In this document: piece after piece, positions 48,166 through 58,997 of the stretch
Numbering within the stretch: position 1 is the stretch's first letter
Layout: every line of letters begins with the position of its first letter
Origin: Melieria omissa
Taxonomy: Eukaryota; Arthropoda; Insecta; Diptera; Ulidiidae
Reading direction: 5' to 3'
DNA length: 64,000 nucleotides
NCBI GenBank assembly: GCA_963971225.1
Contig: OZ020267.1
Coordinates: 119,281,891 to 119,345,890, forward strand
Translations under genes and position numbers: made by a program
The notes under the pieces: generated by a model
Told to the model about the DNA's origin: nothing
The model's database searches: none
Seen by the model: only the letters and a program-made list of their open reading frames with translations

Positions 48166-50379
48166 TTCGATTGCTAACGTGCGAATTCAAAAATGTGCGC
48201 ACACCAATGGAGAATGTGAGAAAGAGATTTCGACGGCCTTGGTAACACCAAGAATTGCAAACCTCGGAATTTCTAAACTAGCTTACAACGCAAACACTGC
48301 AGAGCGCACATCCGTCTGTAGAATTTAAAAGTTTTTACCGTTAATGTTCGACCGTTTAAAAGGCATCGGCAGTCAATTCCACAAAGTGCGCCGGTTAGAG
48401 TTGGCCAAAAAATAATCGATTGTCATGCGGATTCATTTCCAAAAACCGAGTACAAAACTCGAAATCAGTCCAGAATTAATCAGAATAGTTTAAGAGAATT
48501 GGTCATAATTTTCTTGCATAATGTTTGGTGTTGATTAGGAGACGTTTTTAAAATTATTTTAGATTGATGTTTATGTTTCTAAATTTTTTTACAAACTGAC
48601 CACTTGTAAAGTTTGAAAAATGGTTCTTAGTTACTAATGTGGACTGTTTGGCCTTTTATATTAAATAATAATATATAAGTGCCATGAAGTGTGCAGTTTA
48701 TTTTATTGAATATTAAAATGTAAATAAATTCTTCTTCCATGTTTTATTTTAATAAGAATACGAAATTAGGGATAATTGAACTTTTCATTTCGTAATTGAC
48801 TTCGGCATTTTATAGTTATCGACTAAACCAGGATCATCGGCCGAATACTATGCGACTATGGTATGTGCAATGCTTATACATACTTACTACCGGGGTGGTC
48901 TCCGTCACCTGAGCGACGCTGTGGTTAAAGAACCAATCGCCAACCGTTCCGATACAGTCGAATGTAGCAAAACTTAATTGTTGCTATCTGGAGCTCTGAG
49001 GTCTGAGGCCGAACTTGTTGCTTTGCGGGACCCAACGCAAAGTTCATCAATTTATCCGAACTGACAACCGAAATCATCCTTAAAGTTTAATGCGTTGCTC
49101 GTTTAAGCCGTTCACAAAGAGATTAATAACACTTTAGTGATTTTTGCTTCTCACACGCTTATACCCTGCACTGTGTGATCAGGGTGCATGCACTTTGACA
49201 TGCTGTTTGTAGTCTGTTCCCGATCATTAATTGCGCATATCCTTAACGCACTGCGAGTCATAATTTCTTCATGGAAATTTGTTTGCTTTGATGTTACCAC
49301 TTGGCGATTTTATGTTCGTAGTGGACAACATCGAGAAATGGACATGGCTGCAGTAGAGAGTAAAAATGTCGGCTAAGACCGACCGAAGTACTGTGACTGG
49401 TTTCTGCTATTGTTGTTGGCGGCACAAATCACTCACGGCCGCTCTGCAACTGATCGACGACTTCAAGCTCGTATGCGCATGCAAGTACGTATGGAGCCGT
49501 GCACGAAGAATTCCATTGAAATATTAAAACATGAAATTATTTTGGACTTATTCCCGAAAGAACAAAGACAGCGGCTGAGCGCACCTTGAGCTGTCGGCCA
49601 CCAGCCCGACCGCGAGGGCGTAGCACCAGCACTCGCGTTCCAGTTCGGGCAAAAGCACAATTTTCGCGGAAGGATTGTTTAGCCATGCAATAAAGTAATT
49701 TGATTTTGAGGGATGTGGTTGCATTGACGGTGGCCAAAACGAATGTGGCGGCAAGTCGATGAATGGTCGGTGAATGTGAATTTGCGGAATAGTTCTGTTG
49801 ATTCCAAAAATCCAATCGCAACCACTCACATAGAAGAGTTGCATTTTCACTTTTATAATTGGCCGCAACCGTTCGTTTGACTTTTGTCCAGACGTCTTTG
49901 AAAGCTGTTGTTGCTGTCGTGGATCTAAGCAGTAACAACGTTGTTATTGATCTATTACTATGTGATTGTTATATACACCATTGCTGTACAATGTACTATT
50001 GCTGTAGGCGGTGCCAAGGTCTGTTAATCATTTGACACCACCAAATCACATGCGAAGGTATCGTATGGATTCTAGGTTAGGACTTTATTTTTCGTATAAG
50101 AAATACCCTATATATATAATTTTAAATATTTTTATGTTTATGCTAAATTTACAAAACTCGTGGTATAAACTTTACAATCTCAAATTTTTATGGTTAAAAA
50201 AACATTAACCGTTTATAACATAAAAAAGAACATATCGCTTTTCAATTAGTTCTTGGAGTTGGCATAAGTGATAAAGAAAATATTTTGATGACCTCAACAC
50301 ACACAAAAGATGGAATCTTCAACGACAGTTTTTTTGTTCTTTCCGCATTAAGGAAAATACAATTTCAATATAATTTCAA
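48166..50379. other. Intergenic sequence
   Basis: The part from 48840 to 50000 is GC-richer. Overlapping frames on both strands without domains. No transposon ends were seen. Confidence 0.4.
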
Positions 50380-50443
50380 TTTCAGCATTGTGATAGTTGA
50401 CTCACATCTCACAACGTCACAATCTCACTCCCTTAGCGCCGGA

Positions 50444-50556
50444 CAGTGTTGCCAGATACCTAAAATGACTTTCTCCTAAATCTTGAGAAAATACCTCCAG
50501 GCCAAGGCCAAGAATCTCCTAAATCTAGGAGGAAATCTCCTGATCTGGCAACACTG
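50444..50556. mobile_element. hAT-type MITE in the jockey fragment
   Basis: CAGTGTTGCCAGAT at the left is mirrored by ATCTGGCAACACTG at the right. The 113 bp element is flanked by a perfect 8 bp duplication GCGCCGGA (50436-50443 and 50557-50564). Both the 8 bp duplication and the CAGTG-type end fit a hAT transposase. The interior has several AAATCTCCT-like phrases and is non-coding. Confidence 0.88.
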
Positions 50557-50806
50557 GCGCCGGAGTGCCACAGGGTTCGGTCCTTTCTCCAACCCTTTCG
50601 CTGATCTTCATCAACGACCTATTGTCGTCGACGAAGAATCCCATCTACTCGTTTGCGGATGACAGCACCATTTGTCATTCATAGTCCTTTACAAAGCGCC
50701 CCAGCTCTGTGGAGATTGAGAGAGAACGGCGCCGTATGAATGACACACTTAATAGCGACCTACAAACAATATCCAAGTGAGGTCAAGCGAACAGAGTCGA
50801 TCTTAA

Positions 50807-51510
50807 GGGGCCCGAACACTGTAAACTGCGATTTTTCATATGTTTTTTATTTTATTTATTAAAAAAAAACGGACGTTCCGATTTACATGAAACTTTACAC
50901 ATATGTTAATAAATGTTTAGATTACCTTTTTTACTACCTTTTTTAATTCGATTTGCCCCTTTCAAAACTTAAAACGCGATTATCTCGAAACCATGTTTTT
51001 TGACCGCGTTGACAGCATAACTGAAAAAGTTTTTATCCGATCGACCTGATTCAAATTGCATTCTATTCGGGAATAGTGTCGCTTCTGCTCGACGTAGCCG
51101 TTTTTCGATATATGCCAAACTTTTTTTTTTATAAATAATTTAGTGCAAAATTTTACGCGAAAAAAAAAACTTTTTCTTCAAACAGCCGCCATTTTTTTTC
51201 TAATCAATATTTTTAAAATCCCAGTAGCCAGTAATGTATATTTTAAGAATCTTTTTTGTTTTTTGCTCTAGGAGGCTCCGTTATGCTGATTTGCTGTCAA
51301 CGCGACAAGGGTCATTTTAAAAAGACGACATTTTGGATCAGCTACAGAATACAAACATGGCCGCCAAAAAAAAAAAAAAAAATTGTTTTCGATAATCTGA
51401 ATATTTATTAAGATATGTGTAAAGTTTCATGTAAATCGGAACGTCCGTTTTTTTTTAATAAATAAAATAAAAAACATATGAAAAATCGCAGTTTACAGTG
51501 TTCGGGCCCC
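50807..51510. mobile_element. Long-inverted-repeat MITE at a TTAA site
   Basis: Both ends read GGGGCCCGAACACTGTAAAC inward, and the inverted arms extend about 120 bp (50807 to about 50927 and about 51390 to 51510) with few differences. TTAA flanks both sides (50803-50806 and 51511-51514). The centre contains A runs (51366-51382) and no frame. TTAA duplication is typical of piggyBac-type integration, but the GGGGCCCG end does not start with the usual CCC, so the superfamily remains open. Confidence 0.85.
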
Positions 51511-51665
51511 TTAAGCCTCGCAAGACTCAATGTTGCATGTTATCCCCATATCCCAATACATCCCTGGTTATGGATGGCGTGAGTATTGCGGAATCGGCAG
51601 CTCTTGATGTTCTGGGCATGTCCCTTAAGAACGATCTGCGTTGGAACGATCATATATTTGGTCCA

Positions 51666-52060
51666 GCTAGTTAAGTATATAAAAATTATGATAGACTCAT
51701 ACAACCAACAATATTAAATTTAAATTTAATAAGAATTGTTTACAGTGTGTTTAGTTACCTTATTTATATTGCCATTTTTTACTGGAATAACACATATTAT
51801 GTATATATCGTTGCGAGCGCCTATACTCGTATATCCTCTTTGAATGACGTATCACAACTAAAATTTTGAAGTTCCGAGTAAATAGCTTTTTATATTTCGA
51901 CCTACAATTTGTGCTATATGACGTAAGAACTAAAGTTTCACTGTTCCGCAATGTTATTTTCGAAAATTGTGGTATTTGGTTCGGAGAAGAAATTGATCTC
52001 AAATCATAGTACCAAAGTTTTAGTGCACGCTCAATTATCTTTTACGCTTTTTCATTTTAA
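51666..52060. other. AT-rich spacer
   Basis: Nothing recognised between the jockey fragment and the next MITE. Confidence 0.4.
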
Positions 52061-52579
52061 CCCTTTCGCTGCAGGTTTTTACTAGGGAAAGTTAAAATAT
52101 TAAATATTACGTTTTATGATTCTATTTGGTTATATTAGCAACATTCCATAAGAAATTTTTTAATTTTTATTCTCGGACCCTGTATTTAAGAGTGTTTTTC
52201 TGTAAGACCAACCACATCGTTGTGGCTGTAATAGTTACTTGAACTTAAAAATATTTTACGTAAAACGAAAATTTGAATATTTCTTCATTTACTTCGGCCA
52301 AAATTAAAAAAATAAAGTATCTAAATTGAAAGAAAACGTCGAATTAAAAAGTTATCTCAAGTTTTCTGCTTCTTCTTCCTTTACTATGTCAGGATATACC
52401 ATTAAAAAAAACGTGTGTACTTGTCTTCTTTAAACTTTAATATTCAGTTTAATAATTTCGTATTTTTTCTAAAACTTCAAGCTATTCTAAGGACCAATAC
52501 AAAAATGTATGCCTGGAACCATAGGGGGTTCAGACGTCCACAAAGTAGCATGTGCCATATGGCAACAAAATAGCGAGGG
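52061..52579. mobile_element. TTAA-site MITE, CCCT ends
   Basis: CCCTTTCGCTG at the left, and CCCTCGCTATTTTGT on the minus strand at the right, are both flanked by TTAA (52057-52060 and 52580-52583). The repeat match is short (CCCT, then CGCT with a shift), so the call rests mainly on the TTAA pair. Non-coding interior of 519 bp. Confidence 0.5.
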
Positions 52580-52583
52580 TTAA

Positions 52584-54038
52584 AGATAATCGTGAATTGA
52601 ATGCGCTTCCTACAAAACAAGGAACAATTTGAACTTGTTACTAAATCTTTTAGAAATGCATAACACTTACTTGTTTTCGGTCTCTAAATTTCTTGTAATT
52701 CGTTCAGTAATTGACGGCCCCGCTTTTGGGCTTTGTGCTGGTTGCAGCTGAAGTGGCCAATTGGAAAGCCGGCATGGCATTGTGTTTCGTAATAAATGAT
52801 TTTTAACTAAATTGTTACCTGCATAATCGTGTGCGTCGTGTTTGTTGGATTTGGTTTGTTGGGTGAGCGCGGCTGACGGCGTCGAAATCAACCGACAATG
52901 GATTTTAATCTCGTCATGTGGATCACTTTATTAACGTTAATAAGAATTAATTACCCAGAAATTACTTACTTTGCTTATGCACAAATACACCTACACTCGA
53001 ATACGAACCTATTATAGAAACCGCGGCACACTCGTTTGGCTTGACACACCGGCCTCCGCTCTGCAGTGGATAGGCTAATTTTTAATTACACAAACGAAAG
53101 CGACAGTACATAGCTGGAGAAACAAAAAGCAGTCTGGGCTGTAGGAAACGCAAAGAATTGGGTCCGAATTGGTGCGGGCTGCTAGTGGTCAGAGCACAAT
53201 GTTTCGCGGTTCAATTGCGCTTCCGACTGAGCACGGAGCGCTCACTGCGGGCCTCACACAGAACGCTTACACTGGCAGACGCGCCGCCGACGTATCTCAC
53301 CTGTCTAACGTTGAACATTCTGGCGCAGGTGGAATTGAGCGACTCGGCTATTGGCGGCTGTTGCTGTTTGTCGAGTTTCGTCCATAGTGTAAATACTTGT
53401 TTCTTGTGTGTGGGGCTCGGCGCGGCTGCGCGCCTATTCGAATTGTCGCATGAGAACATTTGTTCCTTGCAAACTTATCTTGATTGTTCGCCAAGGTACC
53501 TGCGCTGCCATGGTCATGAGAAGCATTAATTTTGATTTTCCTTTCAATTGAATTTAATCAATTTTCCAAATGGCAACGGCCAACAGAGAACCGGGAAAGA
53601 ACGAAACTCGACACCGTGTCAACAAGGCGCGTAAGAGCGCAGAAACCTCTGCGCCGCACGATTTGGTCTGTCGCGGGAGGGGTGTAGAGAGCCTTGGTGG
53701 CAGCATCAAGCATCGATGTAAAGTATGACCGGCACTAAAAGTCATATGCGACGGTAGGTAAACATCCTGAGTGACCATTGAGCATTTGCACAGCGAGGCA
53801 ATTGTACGCCCTTTCTCAAGGTGTTTGTTCACGAAGGTGCATTTGCACATTCGCCTATACGTCCAGCATACTTGCATGGCCACCGATTGCGATCGTTCCG
53901 TGGTTGCAATTTTCATTGTGTGTGTGTGCGTTTGTGTGTGGGAATTTAATTAATTATAACAATATTTGTGTTTTTGTCAGCGTGCTTAAACAAGTTCTAT
54001 TACTTCCAAAAATTTTGGTACTAATATTACTGGTAATA
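52584..54038. other. GC-richer single-copy-looking island
   Basis: A TG run lies at 53917-53942. Frames of up to 123 codons at 53158-53529 on both strands show no domain. No transposon ends were seen. Confidence 0.4.
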
Positions 54039-55486
54039 TTGGATGAGTGCATAAGTTCTTGCCCGATTTTACTAGGTGGCGTTTTAATCGTTCACGGTTG
54101 GTACTCATGACTGAAATGTATACTTGTCGTAATTCTTTTTAAAGGTGACAAATGAAACTTTGAATTAAGCGTCAAATCATTTTGATTTCTTTGAGTTTGC
54201 TTGTTGGAAAGGAAAAACTGTTGGCGCCGCAACGAAAGCTATTCAATCAGTTTATTAGGACCGTGCACCAGCGCTTCGCACAGTGAAGAAATGGTTTGCT
54301 AAATTTCGAGTTGGTGATTTTAACCTCAAAGACCAACCTCGCGCCTTCCGACCTTGACGACGACGTTATTCGCACTCTTGTTGAGAACAATTCACGCATT
54401 TCAACGGAAGAGGTTGCCCAAGAACTGAACGTCAACAAATCAACTGCATTTCGTCATTTAAAAAAGGTTGGGTACACTTTGAAGCTCGATACTTGGGTGC
54501 CGCATCAGTTGAGTGAAAAAATAAAGTGGACCGTATAACAACACCCATTCCTTTGCTTCGGCGTATCAAAATGAGCCTTTTCTGGATCGGTTTGTGATAG
54601 GTGACGAGAAATGGATTCTGTACAACAATGTCCAACGCAAACGAACATGGAAACAGGCACACGAGAAGGCGGAACCGGTCTCCAAAGGTGGATTGCATCC
54701 GATGAAGGTGTTGCTGTGTGTTTGGTGGGATATCCGAGGTGTGATATATCTTGACCTCTTGCCCGTTGGCGAAACGATTACCGCGAATAAGTATTGTCAG
54801 CAATTGACCCAATTAAAGAAAGCAATTGAAGAAAAATGTCCGATTTTGGCCAATCGCAAAGGAGTCCTCTTCTACCACGACAACGCCAGACCACATGTTG
54901 CAAAGCCGACTCTGTCCAAACTGAATCAGATGAACTGGGAATCATGTCGCATCGTACATATTCACTAGACATCGCGCTTTCTGATTACCACTTATTCCGA
55001 TCATTGCAGAAAAATTTGAATGGAAAAAAGATTTAAAACCGTGGACGACTTTAAAAACCAACTTGTCCTCTTTTTTTAACGAAAAAACGCGGCATCCGTA
55101 AGTTGGTTGATCGTTGGGAGTGGATTGCCAAACATGATAGCGAATACATATGTAAGTGATTAATAAAGATTTTGTTTTGAAAAATTTAAATTTGAGTTTT
55201 GACTTCAAATCGGGCACGAACTCTGTGGCCGTAAGGAATAACAGCCAAAGTCGAGTTAGGACAAAATTGAGTTATTACCACCATTGCATTCGTCGTATTC
55301 AAATGTACTACTACACAAAATTCTATGGCTTTTGCTCATAAAATGAATGTTTTACGCCCAAAAATCTAAAATTTATCTAGTGTAATCTAAAGCAAATTCA
55401 AAAATAAAAAGTGCTCTCCTGAAAACTTCATAAAATCGACTTTGGCTGTTATTCCTTACGGCCACAGAACTTATGCACTCATCCAA
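54039..55486 (+). mobile_element. Mariner (cecropia/SETMAR type), near full length but frameshifted
   Basis: Ends TTGGATGAGTGCATAAGTTC (54039-54058) and its complement at 55465-55486 are flanked by TA (54037-54038 and 55487-55488). The + strand transposase covers almost the full protein in several frames: helix-turn-helix with TVKKWFAKFR-like and STEEVAQELNVNKSTAFRHL (54390-54460), KLDTWVPHQLSEK, IGDEKWILYNN with the first Asp (about 54596-54628), FYHDNARPHVA with the second (about 54870), and LDIALSDYHLFRSLQ with the third (about 54967-55010). C-terminal RHPKLVDRWEWI-like sequence ends near 55160. The order and the WVPHQL motif are those of the SETMAR/Hsmar1 relatives. At least three frameshifts and stops make it inactive. 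A MITE splits its right terminal repeat. Confidence 0.92.
55223..55467. mobile_element. MITE with 32 bp perfect inverted ends inside the mariner
   Basis: CTGTGGCCGTAAGGAATAAC (and 12 more matching bases) at the left has its exact complement at the right. The 4 bp AACT is on both sides (55219-55222 and 55468-55471). Removing the element and one AACT gives a sequence that matches the left end of the host mariner base for base over more than 20 bp, which fixes both insertion point and duplication. The interior is AT-rich and non-coding. The superfamily is unknown. Confidence 0.88.
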
Positions 55487-55506
55487 TATATTACTTAAAA
55501 GTTAAT

Positions 55507-55881
55507 AGGGATATTCACACCGGCCTAGTTGGTTTGGTAATTCGTCAATTGGTAATTCGGTAAACTTTTTAATTGTGAGAATACTTTTTTTCTATAATTT
55601 CGTTAGTCTGGCAACACGAGAGCTGTTGTTTCCAACAGCTGATTTTGTACAAATTTGTTGCAAAAAGTGCACAGAAATCAGTGCCAAAATGCCCAATTCA
55701 GGTGAAACGCGCGAATAGAATGAAATTGAACAGCTTAGTACCAACTAACGAACGAATTGTCGCGCCTGCCACCTTGTTACTTTGTTACTCGGTAGTTCGA
55801 TAGTTGTACAAAACCAAAATACACGTACAAAACTACCGAGTACAGAACTAACAAAATAATGAGCTCGGTGTGAATACCCCT
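55507..55881. mobile_element. MITE with AGGGRTATTCACACCG ends
   Basis: Left end AGGGATATTCACACCGGC (55507-55524) and right end, on the minus strand, AGGGGTATTCACACCGAGC (55863-55881) form inverted repeats. The interior also has ACTACCGAGTA-like repeats and no frame. TAAT/TTAAT-like sequence borders both sides, but a duplication is not certain. It starts 20 bp after the mariner end. Confidence 0.7.
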
Positions 55882-58100
55882 AATATGTAATATATTGAGC
55901 ACAGTTGTGTCTGCGTAGTGCAAATAATACTTGAGTACTGAATACCTCATTTTCAAGTTTCCTGCACCCTCATTTACTACTTAGAAGCTCGTGTGATATT
56001 TATTCATTCATAAGAATATAAAAAAAAAACAAATTGTTGCTCATACGATTTTATTACTCCCTTTAGCGTTTAATTCCCGAACAAGGCTTCACTTGTGCTG
56101 TAAAGTATTTGTGCTCACTAAAAAAGAAAAAAATAACAAAAAAATAAAAGTAATATATGTAGTAATGAGGAACTTGGGAAAAGTACTTACTTGCCGGAAG
56201 GTAATAAGTTACATGACTTTCTTTCACCAAAGGTAATAATATTACGAATTATATTACTTTCATCGGTGTTTATATATACTTACATAGACATGTATGGTAC
56301 ATTGCTACGACCCTCTCTGTAAATTAAGTTAGACATATTCCAGGTTGCAGGACCGTTCACTTTTGTACCAAAAGTGTTTTTCTATTCATCATAATTATAG
56401 GAAAAAGATGCAAATTAGCCTTCGTATTTGCAACGCACTTTCCAACTGCAAACAAACAATCCAACACCTTAAATCATTTGCACACAGCCGACAAGTGAAT
56501 AAAATTAGTTCAAGATACATGCGCGGAATATGCACTCATGATTTTAAGTCGCACACAGTGTCGTAGTCAGACAGAAGTTGCGAAGGGATTCAATTATTGG
56601 TTGACTTATACTGGTTACTTATAAATACGTAAGTATTGTTTCTCGATCAACACTGCAGAGATGCCCTGAGCAAATAATTTTCATAGCCAAAGTCGGCTAC
56701 CTGTGTTTCATAATTATTTATTGAGTTGGGCTTTACTCCGCTGTTACGCCAGCCTCAGCCACGACCCTGGTTCTACGCTCGGAGTAGTAACAAAAAACAT
56801 GTAAATTTATTTTCCATTGTCTTAGTTGGAAAGCAATAGTTTTCGGCGGCATTTTCCCCACTTGGCTCCTTCCTGTTTCTTTCTTTTTCAAGCATGTAAT
56901 TCATTTAGACTTTTCATATTATATGATCTATTACAATCTTCTCGCTCTTGTAACACATTTTAGCATATTTTATTAATTTAAATAATTCACTCACTCCACA
57001 CTCTACACCACTCTCACACACATTGTCTGAGTCGTCGGCCGTCGGCGGCAGATGTGGGCTGCGATAAAGCGTACACATTCACAGGTCAGTGACGGCACGC
57101 CGCCCGGCCAGCACCAGCCCTTCGGCCAGACTACCGGCCAACAGGCACGCCGGGTCGGAGCGGACTAAGCCGGCAGCCAAGCATCAAACGACGACTACTC
57201 GTTTTGTGTGTTAAGAAAACTCAGCCAAGCGTCAGACTGAGCGTATCCACCTATTTTATTTTTTCAGTCCGCACAACGCTAATTAAATTCAGTGGAAAAC
57301 AGCGCATTTACCCAAAAAAAAACGAACTGTTGTGATGGTGCGTGTGTCCGCATGCGCACTGTGCACCGGCCCAGCGAGCGACAGGCGTTGTCAACAATCA
57401 CGAGGGGAGTAAGTATCCGTGCCCCCCTTGCCTGTTTCGATATTGCACACGTCATAAACATATGCTAGGCGTACGATTCCGAGCGTTGATATTGTATCAT
57501 TTTGTATCAAAATCCTTAACTACGACAGTCTGAATCACAGGAAATTGCTTAGTCAGTGCAGTCAACTATTTTGCTACTTAAAGAGAAAAAACTGTATGCG
57601 ACTACAAATACAAAAAGGCGTATTCTAAGTAGTTCAGAATAAGAAGCGGCGTTCTACAACTTTCAACTTTAAATTTGGTAAATATCTCGGGTGTTCCTGC
57701 CTCCGCAGCTCTTAACAAAACTAGCTCGATTCTAATTTTTCGGGAAATCAAAGTGGAACAAAAGTTGGCAAAGATTTTAAAAAGCAATTACTTCAATGGT
57801 TTATTTTTACCACAGAATCTATCTATGTAATATGTCTGGAGTTAGACTTTGCTATATATAGACACTATTTTAATTATAACAACAAAGACTTACAAGAGAC
57901 CGGCGTTACCGTCAAAACTCAACGCAACATTTTTGATATCATATCCAACAGTGTTGGATTCATATACGAGTATTTGAGGTACAATTTAAGTCTTGCCTCC
58001 AGATGCTTTTATAATATAAACAACTTTTACATAAACGACACATACGCCAAAATTTTATAAGTCCCACTCTCAAATATAGATACCCTTAAGTTTTTAAGTA
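55882..58100. other. Intergenic sequence
   Basis: AT-rich except for 56700-57480, which is GC-richer. Nothing recognised as gene or transposon. Confidence 0.4.
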
Positions 58101-58997
58101 CAGTGCGTTTCAAAATTAAGTGTTGCTTATAAAACTTACAAGAGAAGGTATAGTAATGAATTATATATATTTTCTGAAAGGCTGTGCAAATATCTTTTTC
58201 GCTTTATTATCAAAACTTTGCCAGTCTCCGTTGTTGTCAGTAATCGCTTGGTGGCATCTTTTGTTACAATTTCGGCTTATTTTTGAGTGTACTCCAAAGA
58301 AACCCCTCTCGAAATCCGTTTTAATATCAAAATGAGCTGTTTTTTTGTTGATATTCTTTTTCCTCTAAGCTTTGGCTTCATTGAGGATCAAACATTTTTG
58401 ATTGGGTTTGCATCTGGACTTTGAGATGGCCAATTCAGTGTTTCCACCCCAAATTTTCTCGATCCCATTTCAAACGATTTTCCACATGTTTTTACCCAAT
58501 AGCGATTTCGACATGGTACTTCTATGAAGAATGCCCGATTTCAGAAGCCTGCGTCGGATAGTGGCCGTTGATACTTCGACTCCCTTCTGCGATAATCTTT
58601 TCTTCGCTTGCTTCAGGCTAAGAGTTGGAGTGTTACCAAACATCCGGACTATCGCCTTATCCGCTTGGTTCTGAGTGCAGAACCATTTCCGAACTCTTTG
58701 AATCGACTGACTCACTTCCTCACACATGAAACTGATATTTTTGTGTATTTTGCGACTTGTGGAGGATTCATTTTTAGACCATTTGGATGGTTTACCAAAA
58801 ACACTACTTCGAAACGTTTTTAAAATACAGTATTCATTTTTAATTATTGCCATTTTCGCGAAAACTTTTACCCAACTAAGAAAACAGAAACACTCGCGAA
58901 AACGGTATTTTAATATAGAAGATGATCTGGTATTAAAACCAGGGCAAACTTCTACGGTTAAAAAGATATGGCCAACACTTATTTTTGAAACGCGTTG
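58101..58997 (-). mobile_element. Tc1-like element, internally deleted
   Basis: Ends CAGTGCGTTTCAAAATTAAG and, on the minus strand, CAACGCGTTTCAAAAATAAG are flanked by TA (58099-58100 and 58998-58999). The minus-strand frame 58470-58853 encodes the Tc1 DNA-binding region: VSQSIQRVRKWF, then ADKAIVRMFGNTPTLSLKQA and STATIRRRLLKSGILHRST. Beyond KSLLGKNMWKIV the frame is lost and resumes at LNWPSQSPDANPIKNV, where the family has NPIENLW, so the catalytic Glu is Lys. The middle of the catalytic domain is deleted. Inactive, and from a different Tc1 group than the nested element at 3918-4811. Confidence 0.88.

Larger units (their letters stand above)
50380..51665 (+). pseudogene. Jockey-type LINE reverse transcriptase interrupted by two MITEs
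   Basis: Taking out the two MITEs leaves a continuous reverse transcriptase segment on the + strand: IVIVDSHLTT, then AGVPQGSVLSPTL spanning the first MITE site, FINDLLSSTKNPIYSFADDS with the FADD active site (about 50649-50669), RPSSVEIERERRRMNDTLNS, and after the second MITE a decayed SKTQ-like region and MDGVSIAESAALDVLGMS-like sequence ending WNDHIFG. Both flanks are truncated. Stops and frameshifts are present. The order of motifs is that of Drosophila jockey-clade LINEs. The LINE is older than both MITEs. Confidence 0.82.
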
